Assembly (NCBI RefSeq): GCF_030812855.1
Contig: NZ_JAUSTK010000002.1
Location: forward strand, 124,001 to 188,000
Direction: 5' to 3'
DNA: 64,000 bases
DNA from: Paenibacillus wynnii
Lineage (GTDB): Bacteria > Bacillota > Bacilli > Paenibacillales > Paenibacillaceae
This document shows, in pieces, positions 17,293 through 25,777 of this stretch (the first letter of the stretch is position 1; each line of letters opens with the position of its first letter). The notes under the pieces were generated by a model, which ran no database searches, was not told the DNA's origin, and saw only the letters and a program-made list of their open reading frames with translations. The position numbers and the translations under genes were made by a program.

Positions 17293-18048
17293 TCAAGCTT
17301 TTGTCACTTTTTCTTTGTCGCGCAGCACTTTTAATGCGAATTTCGGCAGCGCAAGCATTCTACGATAACGTGTTGGCTCTTTAAGGAGTCGGTATAACCA
17401 CTCTAATCGAAGTTTTTGGAATGCTTTGGGTGCCCGGCGGCTCTTACCCGAGATCACATCAAAGCTTCCTCCGACACCCATCATGATCGGAATTGCAAGT
17501 TGTGACTTGTATTTAGCAATCCAAGGCTCCTGGCTGTCTGCACCCCGAGCGACAAACAACAGGTCAGGCTTTGTACTTACAATCTCAGCTACAACCTCCT
17601 GATCCTCAGCCGGTCCAAAGTATCCGTCCCGGAAGCCTGCAATGATAAGTGCAGGATATTGCAATTGTAACCTTCTGGCAGTCTCCCGAATCACTTCCTG
17701 TGTAGAACCAAGGAGGTAAACTCTCCAGTGATAGCTTTCACCAGTCTTCAATAATTCATGTAGCAAATCGAAGCCCGCCACACGTTCTTTAACGGGATTA
17801 CCACTGCGTTCAGCCGCCCAAACAACACCCGTTCCGTCCGGAACGACCAGCTCGGCAGAGGTCATAATGTTCATGTATTCAGGGTTCTCCAAAGCACTCA
17901 TCACCATGATCGGATTGGCTGTAATAATCTGATGTGGCACACGTGCAGAGACCGCCTGAACCAAATATGAAACAGTCTCTTTCATATCTAGCTTGCTTAC
18001 CGGAATCCCGTAAATGGGCACCGTAGGTAGGATATTCGTATCTTTCAC
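17293..18048 (-). CDS. tagA: WecG/TagA/CpsF family N-acetylmannosaminyltransferase
   Basis: Adds ManNAc to undecaprenyl-diphosphate-GlcNAc, the second step of wall polymer linkage or secondary cell wall polymer synthesis. The 251-residue protein shows the family block TANPIMVM (43-50) followed by VVPDGTGVVWA (68-78), with the presumed catalytic Asp at 71. Start is GTG 18048 with AAAGGATG nine bases upstream. The stop of csaB is seven bases away, so the two are co-transcribed. In Paenibacillus-type surface-layer loci this enzyme, CsaB and SLH proteins act together. Confidence 0.92.
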   Translation of the reverse strand: MKDTNILPTVPIYGIPVSKLDMKETVSYLVQAVSARVPHQIITANPIMVMSALENPEYMNIMTSAELVVPDGTGVVWAAERSGNPVKERVAGFDLLHELLKTGESYHWRVYLLGSTQEVIRETARRLQLQYPALIIAGFRDGYFGPAEDQEVVAEIVSTKPDLLFVARGADSQEPWIAKYKSQLAIPIMMGVGGSFDVISGKSRRAPKAFQKLRLEWLYRLLKEPTRYRRMLALPKFALKVLRDKEKVTKA

Positions 18049-18054
18049 TCTATA

Positions 18055-19182
18055 TCATCCTTTATGGCTTAAATATTGGGCTATTTTCCTTGCAGGCGCT
18101 TCCGCCTCTTGAACCAGCATGGAGATAAGGGATTCCCGTTCCTGCTGCCATTCGGCTCCTTCACGCAACAATTGAATAATCTTGGATGCGAGCTTCTCAC
18201 TCTCCAAAGCGTCTGTCGATCCTACCGGATCACATTGTATTCGATCCAGAAAATGATCAATTTTCGGATCGTAGGATATCCCGATCAGCGGTACTCTCTG
18301 TCCTGCGGCATAAATCAGGCTATGGAGCCTCATACCAATCAACACATCGCACTGTTCCACTTCGCGAAGCATGTGCTGAGGATGTACTGCATTTTCACAA
18401 ATGCTGACCCTTCCGCCATTCCCCTCAAGATCCTTACCCAATAGCTCCATGGTATATCGTGAGGCTTCATTATCAGAGGGTAAATGAAAGGGCAGGAACC
18501 GCAGATGCAGCGGCTGAGCAACACTAGCTTGTCTTAAACCTTCAGCGATAGCGTTTAGCTCGCGTCGGTCCGCTTCCCAAAAACGAACGGATATGCCAAT
18601 GACCGGAAGAGAGGGAGATTCTGTGATTGCTTCAGCTTCACCCTCAGGCAAGGACAAGCCCATAACAGGATCAGGTACAACCTCAATTTTCTCGGCCGCA
18701 AGTCCAATCTTCTGAAGCAGTTTGCGAGATTGCTCATCCCTTACCGATACATACTTACATTTGCGGAATACCGATTTAATAAAAGGATGGAACAACTTGC
18801 GGTTAAGAGGTCCGATTCCCTGAGCATAAATAAAGGTAGGCTTTCCCATCCATTGAGCAAGCTTGATAATGCCTAAGTAGTACGGAATGCTTTTACTGCT
18901 GGTTACATCTTGCAGAAGACTGCCTCCACCGCTGATTAGACCAGAGCTCTCTGAAAGAGCTCTTCGGACTTCACCAAGCTTCATTCGGTGTACGGATTTC
19001 ACACCATAAGTTGCGGTTGTCCATTCCGGATCTATAGATAACACTACGGGTTCAATCGCTATTCCGGCGGAATCTGCTTGCCGCTTCAGTGCAATAAGGA
19101 TGGACTGCAGTACCGCTTCATCTCCGCTGTTGCGAAAGCCGTAATAACCGGAAATAACTATCTTTTGAGGAGCGGCGACCAT
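18055..19182 (-). CDS. csaB: Polysaccharide pyruvyl transferase CsaB
   Basis: Puts a ketal pyruvate on ManNAc of the secondary cell wall polymer, the group recognised by SLH domains. The start ATG 19182 (MVAAPQKIVISGYYG, 375 residues) has GAAAGGTG upstream; an ATG 30 bases earlier has none. Seen: SGYYGFRNSGDEAVLQSI at 11-28, the family's N-terminal signature, and the late block GMRLHSLIYAAGQRVPLIGISYDPK, which is typical of pyruvyl transferases. It overlaps the end of the DUF5693 gene by 25 bases, indicating translational coupling. With three SLH proteins in this window the match of enzyme and substrate binder is strong. Confidence 0.94.
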   Translation of the reverse strand: MVAAPQKIVISGYYGFRNSGDEAVLQSILIALKRQADSAGIAIEPVVLSIDPEWTTATYGVKSVHRMKLGEVRRALSESSGLISGGGSLLQDVTSSKSIPYYLGIIKLAQWMGKPTFIYAQGIGPLNRKLFHPFIKSVFRKCKYVSVRDEQSRKLLQKIGLAAEKIEVVPDPVMGLSLPEGEAEAITESPSLPVIGISVRFWEADRRELNAIAEGLRQASVAQPLHLRFLPFHLPSDNEASRYTMELLGKDLEGNGGRVSICENAVHPQHMLREVEQCDVLIGMRLHSLIYAAGQRVPLIGISYDPKIDHFLDRIQCDPVGSTDALESEKLASKIIQLLREGAEWQQERESLISMLVQEAEAPARKIAQYLSHKG

Positions 19183-21230
19183 CGTTTCCAACACCTTTCC
19201 GCAATTTGCCATGCCAATACTGCAACGATACCGATAATAGCTCCCAGCCCCAGTCCCAGCAATCCACGAACGAGAGAAATCAGAAGCGGTGAATGAATGT
19301 GCGCGAACGTATCCACCATCGACAATTGACCGATGACAGCCACAATCATAAGAAAGGCCGCGTTCCGATATTTCAAGGCCAGAAATGCTCCTAGAATGAA
19401 GAGTGGATGAGCCAATAAAAATTCTTTGTTACGCGGACGGACATGGACCGTATTTTCCAGGAACGTACGGAAAGACATTTCGAGCGAACTTACACTACCG
19501 CTATTACCAGTACGGCTAATGTAATACAGACCAAGGACGCCCAATACACCTGCTAAAATAACCATAGCCACTGTAACTGGCATACGCAGTAGGTTCCCGG
19601 TTTTATTAAAAGTAAACTCTCCGCGATATAACAGCACATACAACGCAACCAGACCAATAGGAGCGATGTGCAGGAGACTAACTCCACGGAACTGTTCCAA
19701 TACGAGACTGTAAGTCACATTGTTGAGCAGTGCCACCACAAAAGGGACTGCACTAAGAGAAATCAAGGCAGTCTTCACATATAGCACAAGACTGTGAGCA
19801 AACCGGCGCTGCGGACTCATAACAGTATACCCGATACGGGCGTTACTCTTCTTAGCATTCGCAGTTCCTATATTGCCGTTTCTTAAAGGTGGGCCCAGAA
19901 CGTTAATCTTACGGATAGCTAGCACCATACCCAGAGTAGGGGCACTAATTGCTGCCGCAAGAGCCAGAGCTTGCTCGAAGAGAACGGGCTTTAGTACCAA
20001 AAGTCCTGCACTACCTACCAGACCCAAAACCAAGGCAGGGAGTGTCAACCATGGAATGAAGTAGGATATCATGAGCGCTACGAGCGCTACAGCCCCAATC
20101 ACCGCTATAAGCTTGAAATAGCGCTGGTAGGGTGAGTCTACAACCTCTGCAGCGGTAGCCTGTCCCAGTGTAAATCCGTTGTCTTGAATTTTCTGAACAG
20201 CACCATTCGAATCGCTAAGACTTGTGATCAAGTTGTCCAGCGTATCGGTAATCTTAGCTTTGGTCAAATCACGCGATGGAGCGGTATTCAGATACAACAT
20301 CCGAATGTTGCGGTCTTTGGTGGCCAATGCGAAACGGTCAGCAATCACAACAGGATCAAGACCCGAATCTGTCTCACTGAGGGAGTACAACCGGGCAACA
20401 TTGTAATCCAGGTTATAAGCAAGCTTATTGAAACCCTTTTGCTGACTCTTCAAGTTCTCAATAACCGCAATCCCCATCCCATGCTCCTTCAGGAGGTCTG
20501 AGAAAGCGTTCAAGCTGTTCAGGCGCTCATTATCACTGAATCCTTTAACAGAATCCCCTTCGAAGATAATGCGTGTTACGTTAACACTCTCATAATACTG
20601 CAGCAGCTTTGCTACAGATTCTTGATTATAGGTCAACGAGTCCAGTAGCCGCGGAACAATATTGAATCCCTTGGCATGCAGCATATCGATCGTAAGTGGA
20701 TCCGGCTGCATCGGCTTAAGCGTTGCTTCCTCTAGCGGCGTCTCAATGATGAGACCCTGCTGTCCACGGAAACTCCAGTTCCTAGTAGCAATCCCTGTGT
20801 CACTGAAAGTCTGACGGATGCTAGGCTCCAGCGCCTTATAATTATCACCACTGGTAAAAAGTACATACGTATAGTTCTCATTCTCCTGAACAACGCCCTC
20901 AGTCAGCGCTGCCGCTTCTGTGGAGCCCCAGATCATTATCCGCCGTGCCTTGCGCAGATCATCAAGGGTGCTCTCAGAGACGGCCATGCTTTGCACGCCA
21001 GCACCTTTTAAGCGATCAAGCTGTTCTGCTATATAATCCTGCGGTTTAGCCCTATAACTGGCTACATCCACCAAGTCTCGATAATCAAATACAATCTCAA
21101 CTGTCTTGGAGGATCTTTCCGTCTGCAGGCGATCATAGGCTACGGCCAGTGCTGCTACCAGTCCAACTATAACCATAATCCAAAGCCACTTCCGAAAAGA
21201 TATATTCCAACGCTGCCATTTTTGCTGCAC
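19158..21230 (-). CDS. DUF5693 family multi-spanning membrane protein
   Basis: A 690-residue membrane protein. One N-terminal membrane segment (about 14-31) is followed by a roughly 330-residue extracytoplasmic region and then eight or more membrane segments from about 375 on (IAVIGAVALVALMISYFI and so on to the C-terminus). The external region has TIM-barrel-like wording (DYIAEQLDRLKGAGVQSMAVSE, HAKGFNIVPRLLDS), as in DUF5693 proteins. The family commonly neighbours csaB; here the two overlap. A part in cell-wall polymer export or modification is plausible but only by context. Confidence 0.85.
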   Translation of the reverse strand: MQQKWQRWNISFRKWLWIMVIVGLVAALAVAYDRLQTERSSKTVEIVFDYRDLVDVASYRAKPQDYIAEQLDRLKGAGVQSMAVSESTLDDLRKARRIMIWGSTEAAALTEGVVQENENYTYVLFTSGDNYKALEPSIRQTFSDTGIATRNWSFRGQQGLIIETPLEEATLKPMQPDPLTIDMLHAKGFNIVPRLLDSLTYNQESVAKLLQYYESVNVTRIIFEGDSVKGFSDNERLNSLNAFSDLLKEHGMGIAVIENLKSQQKGFNKLAYNLDYNVARLYSLSETDSGLDPVVIADRFALATKDRNIRMLYLNTAPSRDLTKAKITDTLDNLITSLSDSNGAVQKIQDNGFTLGQATAAEVVDSPYQRYFKLIAVIGAVALVALMISYFIPWLTLPALVLGLVGSAGLLVLKPVLFEQALALAAAISAPTLGMVLAIRKINVLGPPLRNGNIGTANAKKSNARIGYTVMSPQRRFAHSLVLYVKTALISLSAVPFVVALLNNVTYSLVLEQFRGVSLLHIAPIGLVALYVLLYRGEFTFNKTGNLLRMPVTVAMVILAGVLGVLGLYYISRTGNSGSVSSLEMSFRTFLENTVHVRPRNKEFLLAHPLFILGAFLALKYRNAAFLMIVAVIGQLSMVDTFAHIHSPLLISLVRGLLGLGLGAIIGIVAVLAWQIAERCWKRWSPLLKR

Positions 21231-21270
21231 CCCAAGTACCCTCCTCTTTCAACTTAACAACCCTTCTCAC

Positions 21271-21325
21271 ATAAGAAGAAACGGCTTTGCCGTCCCAAAA
21301 GGGACGGTACCCGTTTCTCGTAAAA
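21271..21325. repeat. REP-like palindrome, copy A (complete)
   Basis: Nested arms AGAAACGG / CCGTTTCT and CCGTCCC / GGGACGG around AAAA, flanked by ATAAG and CGTAAAAA. It starts 41 bp upstream of the DUF5693 start codon. Related copies are at 34256, 42169, 47672 and 53341. Confidence 0.75.
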
Positions 21326-21347
21326 ATAACACAATCTCTATTCTTAA

Positions 21348-23066
21348 TTAGTTACCGTCAACACGTCCCATAACCTGCACAGTGAGTGCGGCTACTTTGT
21401 CCTTGGCATTCTGCAGTGATTCACCCCGCACCGCAAAATAAACCTTGATCTTCGGTTCTGTTCCAGAAGGACGCAAGCAGAACCATGAACCGTCAACGAG
21501 CAAATACTTCAGGACATTTTCCTTCGGCAGCCCGTTAATCCCCAAGGAGTAATCCAGAATTTCGCTAACAGCCGTACCCGCAATTTCCTGCGGAGGATTG
21601 CTGCGCCAGTCGTTCATAATTCCCTGAATCTGTGCGACACCGTCTTTTCCCTTCAGTGTCCGTGATTCTAGACTCTCCAGAAAATATCCAAATTGTTCAT
21701 ACAGCTCTTGAAGGACATCATACAATGTTTTGCCTTGGGCTTTGTAATAAGCACCCGCTTCAGCAATTAGCATAGCGGCCAATACAGCATCTTTATCACG
21801 GGCATAATTCCCCGCCAGATAACCATAGCTTTCCTCATAGCCGAAAAGATACGTATAATCGCCGGATGCTTCGAATTGCGTCATTTTTTCACCGATATAT
21901 TTGAAGCCGGTCAGGGTGTTGAACACTGTTGCTCCGTAATGGCTCGCTACAGCGGCCCCCATCTCACTCGTCACTATCGTCTTCACAACGGCTCCATTTG
22001 TCGGAAGTTTCCCCTGCTCCTGCAAACGGCTCAAATAGTAATGGATCATCAAGGCACCAGATTGATTACCGGATAAAACCACAAACTTGCCATCCTTATC
22101 CCGCACCACTGCACCCATACGGTCAGCATCAGGGTCTGTACCAATCAATAGATCAGCATTCAGTTCCTCACCAAGCTCCATAGCTAAAGTGAAGGCTTCC
22201 CGCTCTTCAGGGTTAGGCGACTTCACTGTAGAGAACTCAGAATCCGGCTCTTCCTGCTGCGGTACAACGAATACCTCAGTAAAACCAATCTTGGAAAGAA
22301 CCGAACGAACCGGAATATTGCCGGTTCCATGTAAAGGAGTAAATACGATTTTAAAATTACGACCTAGAGAGGATGTAATCTCTTCCCGGGCTACACTAAC
22401 ACTGGCTACTGTATCCGTAAAAGCCTCGTCCTCCTGCTCACCAAGCCAATGCAGCAAGCCTTGGCTCTCCGCCTCTTCCTGTGAGATGCGTTTCACTGCA
22501 TCAAAGGAATCGACCTGTTGTATGTAGGAAATGACTTTCTCTGCTTCATCCGGAATTAATTGTCCACCATCGGCATTATACACCTTGTAGCCATTATACT
22601 CCGGTGGGTTATGGCTAGCCGTAATGACAATTCCGCCTGTCGCCTTCAGATCGCGAACACTGAATGAGAGCTGTGGTGTGGAGCGCAGGGATGGGAACAA
22701 ATGCGTCTTAATCCCGTTACCCGCAAGCACAAGAGCGGCCTCCAGTGTAAACTCTGGGGAGAAGCGGCGCGAGTCATGGGCTATAACGACAGATGGGCTA
22801 CCCTCACCATTATGTTGTTCTAGAATATATTTCGCGAAGCCTTGAGTTGCTCTTCCAACCGTATAACGGTTAATCCGGTTGCTGCCCGCACCAATAACAC
22901 CGCGCAGACCCCCTGTACCAAACTCCAGATCTCTGTAAAAGCGTTCTTCAAGTTCCTTCGGGTCGTTCTCTAAGGCGCGGAGCTCTCCTTTCGTAGCTTC
23001 ATCGACTAAAGGGTCCTGGAGCCAACGTTCCAAGGTTTCTAAGGCTTTTGGGCTTAACTGAGTCAT
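21348..23066 (-). CDS. pgcA: Phosphoglucomutase/phosphomannomutase family (alpha-phosphoglucomutase)
   Basis: Interconverts glucose-6-phosphate and glucose-1-phosphate, feeding UDP-glucose and cell-envelope sugars. The 572-residue protein begins MTQLSPKALE behind AAGGAGAG; 14 further codons upstream lack support. Motifs: FGTGGLRG (sugar/phosphate entry loop) near 50, TASHNPPEYNGYKVY with the phosphoserine near 145, the metal loop GTDPDADRMG near 310, and the late RPSGTEPKIKVY phosphate-binding loop. The length fits the long PgcA-type rather than GlmM. Its last bases are followed by a REP-like palindrome before the DUF5693 gene. Confidence 0.93.
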   Translation of the reverse strand: MTQLSPKALETLERWLQDPLVDEATKGELRALENDPKELEERFYRDLEFGTGGLRGVIGAGSNRINRYTVGRATQGFAKYILEQHNGEGSPSVVIAHDSRRFSPEFTLEAALVLAGNGIKTHLFPSLRSTPQLSFSVRDLKATGGIVITASHNPPEYNGYKVYNADGGQLIPDEAEKVISYIQQVDSFDAVKRISQEEAESQGLLHWLGEQEDEAFTDTVASVSVAREEITSSLGRNFKIVFTPLHGTGNIPVRSVLSKIGFTEVFVVPQQEEPDSEFSTVKSPNPEEREAFTLAMELGEELNADLLIGTDPDADRMGAVVRDKDGKFVVLSGNQSGALMIHYYLSRLQEQGKLPTNGAVVKTIVTSEMGAAVASHYGATVFNTLTGFKYIGEKMTQFEASGDYTYLFGYEESYGYLAGNYARDKDAVLAAMLIAEAGAYYKAQGKTLYDVLQELYEQFGYFLESLESRTLKGKDGVAQIQGIMNDWRSNPPQEIAGTAVSEILDYSLGINGLPKENVLKYLLVDGSWFCLRPSGTEPKIKVYFAVRGESLQNAKDKVAALTVQVMGRVDGN

Positions 23067-23104
23067 ATGAATCTCTCCTTCTCCATATATGTTGTATTTA
23101 TGAA

Positions 23105-23527
23105 TCAACTGAGCGCAAACATAATCTCGCCGGAAGCCACAACCTTACTATCCACTTTCGCGGTAGCCTGGCCTTTCCCGATGCTGCCCTTAAGGCGGGT
23201 AATCTCAACTTCCAGATGTAAGGTATCTCCCGGAACGACCTGGCCCCGAAAACGAAAGCCGTCTAGTCCTGCCAGAAAACCGATCTTGCCACGGTTAGCT
23301 TCAAGTCCCAGAATTGCAACAGCACCAACCTGCGCCAACGCCTCTGTGATCAGAACACCTGGCATCACCGGATAACCGGGGAAATGACCTGCAAAGAATG
23401 GCTCGTTAACTGTAACATTCTTAATACCTACTGCGCGTTTTCCCATTTCGATCTCAGTAATTTTGTCCACCAACAGAAATGGAGGCCGGTGGGGAATAAT
23501 TTCTTGAATTTGATTAACATTCAGCAT
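23105..23527 (-). CDS. fabZ: 3-hydroxyacyl-ACP dehydratase FabZ
   Basis: Dehydrates 3-hydroxyacyl-ACP in fatty acid elongation. The 140-residue protein has the family's hot-dog fold signature [20 protein letters not shown], with catalytic His 48 and Glu 62. It has AGGAGGAG upstream of the ATG. It is preceded by its own TATAAT element and a leader of about 190 bases containing a long hairpin. The pgcA gene starts 39 bp after it, so the two may be co-transcribed. Confidence 0.96.
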   Translation of the reverse strand: MLNVNQIQEIIPHRPPFLLVDKITEIEMGKRAVGIKNVTVNEPFFAGHFPGYPVMPGVLITEALAQVGAVAILGLEANRGKIGFLAGLDGFRFRGQVVPGDTLHLEVEITRLKGSIGKGQATAKVDSKVVASGEIMFALS

Positions 23528-23653
23528 AGTGGTAAGACTCCTCCTTGGAATCAGCTAGTATCTTGATTATTCTTTGGCGGGATGCATAAATTTAGGCACC
23601 TTCGGCAAAAACTATATCTATCCTTCACCCCCTGCAGAAGTGGAGGTTCAGAT

Positions 23654-23702
23654 AAGGGGCTTTCTCCACCGCTTAAGTGCAGCATGGCGGAGAGGGCCCT
23701 TT
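23654..23702 (-). promoter_or_regulatory. Long hairpin in the fabZ leader
   Basis: On the minus strand AAGGG, then CTCCGC, pair with GCGGTGGAG and CCCTT across a loop of about 15 bases. A TATAAT (23726-23731) sits just upstream, so the hairpin is near the 5' end of the fabZ transcript. I do not recognise a riboswitch class and see no FapR-type operator. Confidence 0.4.
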
Positions 23703-23742
23703 TTTACATTCTTTAGACCCCCCTCATTATACATTTTTCCGT

Positions 23743-23777
23743 ATAAAAAAGAAAACTCCCCTGTATAACAAGGGAGT
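23743..23777 (-). terminator. Terminator of the flgG-paralogue/EpuA unit
   Basis: Arms ACTCCC and GGGAGT on the minus strand, followed by TTTTCTTTTTT. It lies 14 bp after the EpuA-like gene, separating it from fabZ. Confidence 0.75.
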
Positions 23778-23790
23778 CCAAAAACTATAC

Positions 23791-24021
23791 TTATGGAGCA
23801 AAAACCAGATCATATACATGCTTCCATGTGCTCCACTCGAACACATCTGCTAGTTCCTTCTTACCCAATATTACGTATCCCACAGCCAATCCGACTCCAA
23901 GTGCAGCTACAAGCAGTATAGGAATCAGAAACACCTGAATAATTCCCCATACCGGAATCCTGCGCTTTACCGGCTGTCTAGGTTCTTCTTGGCCGACCTC
24001 TTCCTTATTCAATTGCTTCAC
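23791..24021 (-). CDS. EpuA-like small membrane protein (annotated in the family as DNA-directed RNA polymerase subunit beta)
   Basis: A 76-residue protein with a basic region (about 14-22, RQPVKRRIP), one membrane segment (about 24-52, VWGIIQVFLIPILLVAALG) and a C-terminal tail of about 25 residues containing WSTWKHVYDLVF. This is the layout of the EpuA family, which databases often label as an RNA polymerase beta subunit, although it has no polymerase domain. Start is GTG 24021, touching the TAG stop of the upstream gene, so translation is probably coupled. Function unknown. Confidence 0.8.
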   Translation of the reverse strand: MKQLNKEEVGQEEPRQPVKRRIPVWGIIQVFLIPILLVAALGVGLAVGYVILGKKELADVFEWSTWKHVYDLVFAP

Positions 24022-24843
24022 CTACCCGCGCATGTTATTAGCCAGACCTTGCATCTGGTCGCTGGAGGATAACGCCTTAGCTGCCAGCTGATAGGTGCGC
24101 TGAATCTGCATCATTTCCGTCATTTCCTTGCTTAAGTCAACGTTTGATTGCTCCAGCCACCCAGACCGTACCCCAACATCGGTTGCTTCACCTGCGGCTC
24201 TTTGGACAAACGCTTGTTGCTCCGTAACACCATCCGCCAACACATAGAAGTTTCCGTCTACCGCTTGCAGGGAATCCCTGCTTGACGGTTCAACAATCAT
24301 TATTCTCCCCGCTGATACAGCAGGATCATTCTCGTTTTTCTTTATCAATATTTGACCTGTCTCATCGATAGCCACGTTCATGCCAACTGGGACTGTGACC
24401 GGTTTTTTGTCCGTATTCAGAACAGTGTTTCCGGTATTATCAACCAAAAGCATATTTTCAGCGTTAGCGGGGTCCGGAGTAAAATGAAAATCCCCTTGAC
24501 GTGTATAAGCTATACCCCCATTGACCTGAACACCAAACAGACCGTTGCCCTGCAGCGATAAATCCGTAGGGATGCCTGTTTGTTTGAGCGTACCCTCTTC
24601 CCAGTTATTCGTAATCGAAGGCACACGAACCCCAAACCCAATATTAAAGCCCAATGGCATACTGCGTCCAGGCAATTTATAGTCATCGGATTGCTGCTGC
24701 ACGCGAGTTAGTACATCTTCGAAGGAACCTTCCTTACTCTTATAGCCGTTGGTATTAAGATTGGCGATGTTATCGGCAATAATATCAAGTCGCTGTTGCA
24801 GACTGGACAAAGAGACAGATGCGCCGATTGTCGAGTTGTTCAT
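24022..24843 (-). CDS. flhP: Flagellar hook-basal body protein, FlgG-like (FlhP type)
   Basis: A 273-residue rod/hook family protein. The N-terminus IIADNIANLNTNGYKSKEGSFEDVL (in two parts) is the flagellar basal body rod motif, and the C-terminus (SNVDLSKEMTEMMQIQRTYQLAAKA) is the matching rod/hook C-terminal helix. These segments assemble into a coiled rod outside the membrane. AAGGAGG precedes the ATG. It follows a second paralogue by 14 bp. The order mbl-flhO-flhP-fabZ is that of Bacillus subtilis, which supports the FlhP name. Confidence 0.9.
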   Translation of the reverse strand: MNNSTIGASVSLSSLQQRLDIIADNIANLNTNGYKSKEGSFEDVLTRVQQQSDDYKLPGRSMPLGFNIGFGVRVPSITNNWEEGTLKQTGIPTDLSLQGNGLFGVQVNGGIAYTRQGDFHFTPDPANAENMLLVDNTGNTVLNTDKKPVTVPVGMNVAIDETGQILIKKNENDPAVSAGRIMIVEPSSRDSLQAVDGNFYVLADGVTEQQAFVQRAAGEATDVGVRSGWLEQSNVDLSKEMTEMMQIQRTYQLAAKALSSSDQMQGLANNMRG

Positions 24844-24857
24844 GGGTTAACCTCCTT

Positions 24858-25733
24858 CTATACTCTGCCAACATCATTTACAGCCTTCTGCAGACTTGAG
24901 TCATAATATTGAATAACCTTCTGGTTAGCTTCATACGCTCGGAATGCAGCATTCATATCTACGGTTACCTGAGTAGCATCTACGTTGGAATTCTCCAGAT
25001 AGCCCTGACGCACTTGCATATTATCATTGGCATCAGCGAAACGAATCTGCGCAGCCTCTGGGTCCTCTGCATGGAATACACCGTTTCCGTCACGCACTAA
25101 ATCCATTGGCTTGGTAATGACACTAATGCCGATTCTGCTATTTGATCTTAGCCCAGTATTATTATCTATTAAATAGCCCTGCCCGTCCACCTTGAGTCGA
25201 TCCTCAGGGCCGTTAAGCACCAATGGCTGGCTGTTTCCGTCAAGTACTTTGAACCCCCCAACACTAAGTACTTCACCAGTCGGACTTACTGAAAATTTAC
25301 CATTACGTGTATATAAATTATTACCCTCATTATCCTGCACTGTAAAAAAAGCCTGGGGTTTATAGGTAACTTCCCCTTCAGCACTGATATGCTTACCCGA
25401 GCCGTCAAAAATCATAGGCTTATTGGTAGCAGGATCCATGATCTGCAAATCAGTAGATAATGCAAAATCAACAGTTTTACCGCTTTCAATAAGATCTCCC
25501 TGTAAAAACTGGGATACGGATTGCTCGGCAAACACACCAGTATTCAAACGCCCGATATTCTTGGTAGTACCGTTATGCATGGCTGCGATTAGAACATCCG
25601 GAAAAGCATGACTGACACTATCTACCTGCTTGTAGCCTGTTGTATTCAAATTGGCGATATTTTGTGTAGCTGTATCATGTCTGCGCTGCTGCGTAACCAT
25701 ACCGGCAGCTGCTGTATAAAGTCCTCTTAACAT
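24858..25733 (-). CDS. flhO: Flagellar hook-basal body protein, FlgG-like (FlhO type)
   Basis: A 291-residue paralogue of the downstream gene. MLRGLYTAAAGMVTQQRRHD and NIANLNTTGYKQ form the N-terminal rod motif; the C-terminus has LENSNVDATQVTVDMNAAFR and YEANQKVIQYYDSSLQKAV. Probably an outer rod component of the flagellum. GGAAGGGG lies upstream of the ATG. It sits 45 bp downstream of mbl and is likely part of the same transcript as flhP and the EpuA-like gene. Confidence 0.9.
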   Translation of the reverse strand: MLRGLYTAAAGMVTQQRRHDTATQNIANLNTTGYKQVDSVSHAFPDVLIAAMHNGTTKNIGRLNTGVFAEQSVSQFLQGDLIESGKTVDFALSTDLQIMDPATNKPMIFDGSGKHISAEGEVTYKPQAFFTVQDNEGNNLYTRNGKFSVSPTGEVLSVGGFKVLDGNSQPLVLNGPEDRLKVDGQGYLIDNNTGLRSNSRIGISVITKPMDLVRDGNGVFHAEDPEAAQIRFADANDNMQVRQGYLENSNVDATQVTVDMNAAFRAYEANQKVIQYYDSSLQKAVNDVGRV

Positions 25734-25777
25734 GAAGGCAGTCCCCTTCCTAAGCTTCTAACTTATATATCGGCCGC

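Noticed and set aside
23791..24021. Genuine RNA polymerase beta subunit
   Set aside because: At 76 residues with one membrane segment it has no polymerase domain; the database label of the EpuA family is misleading.
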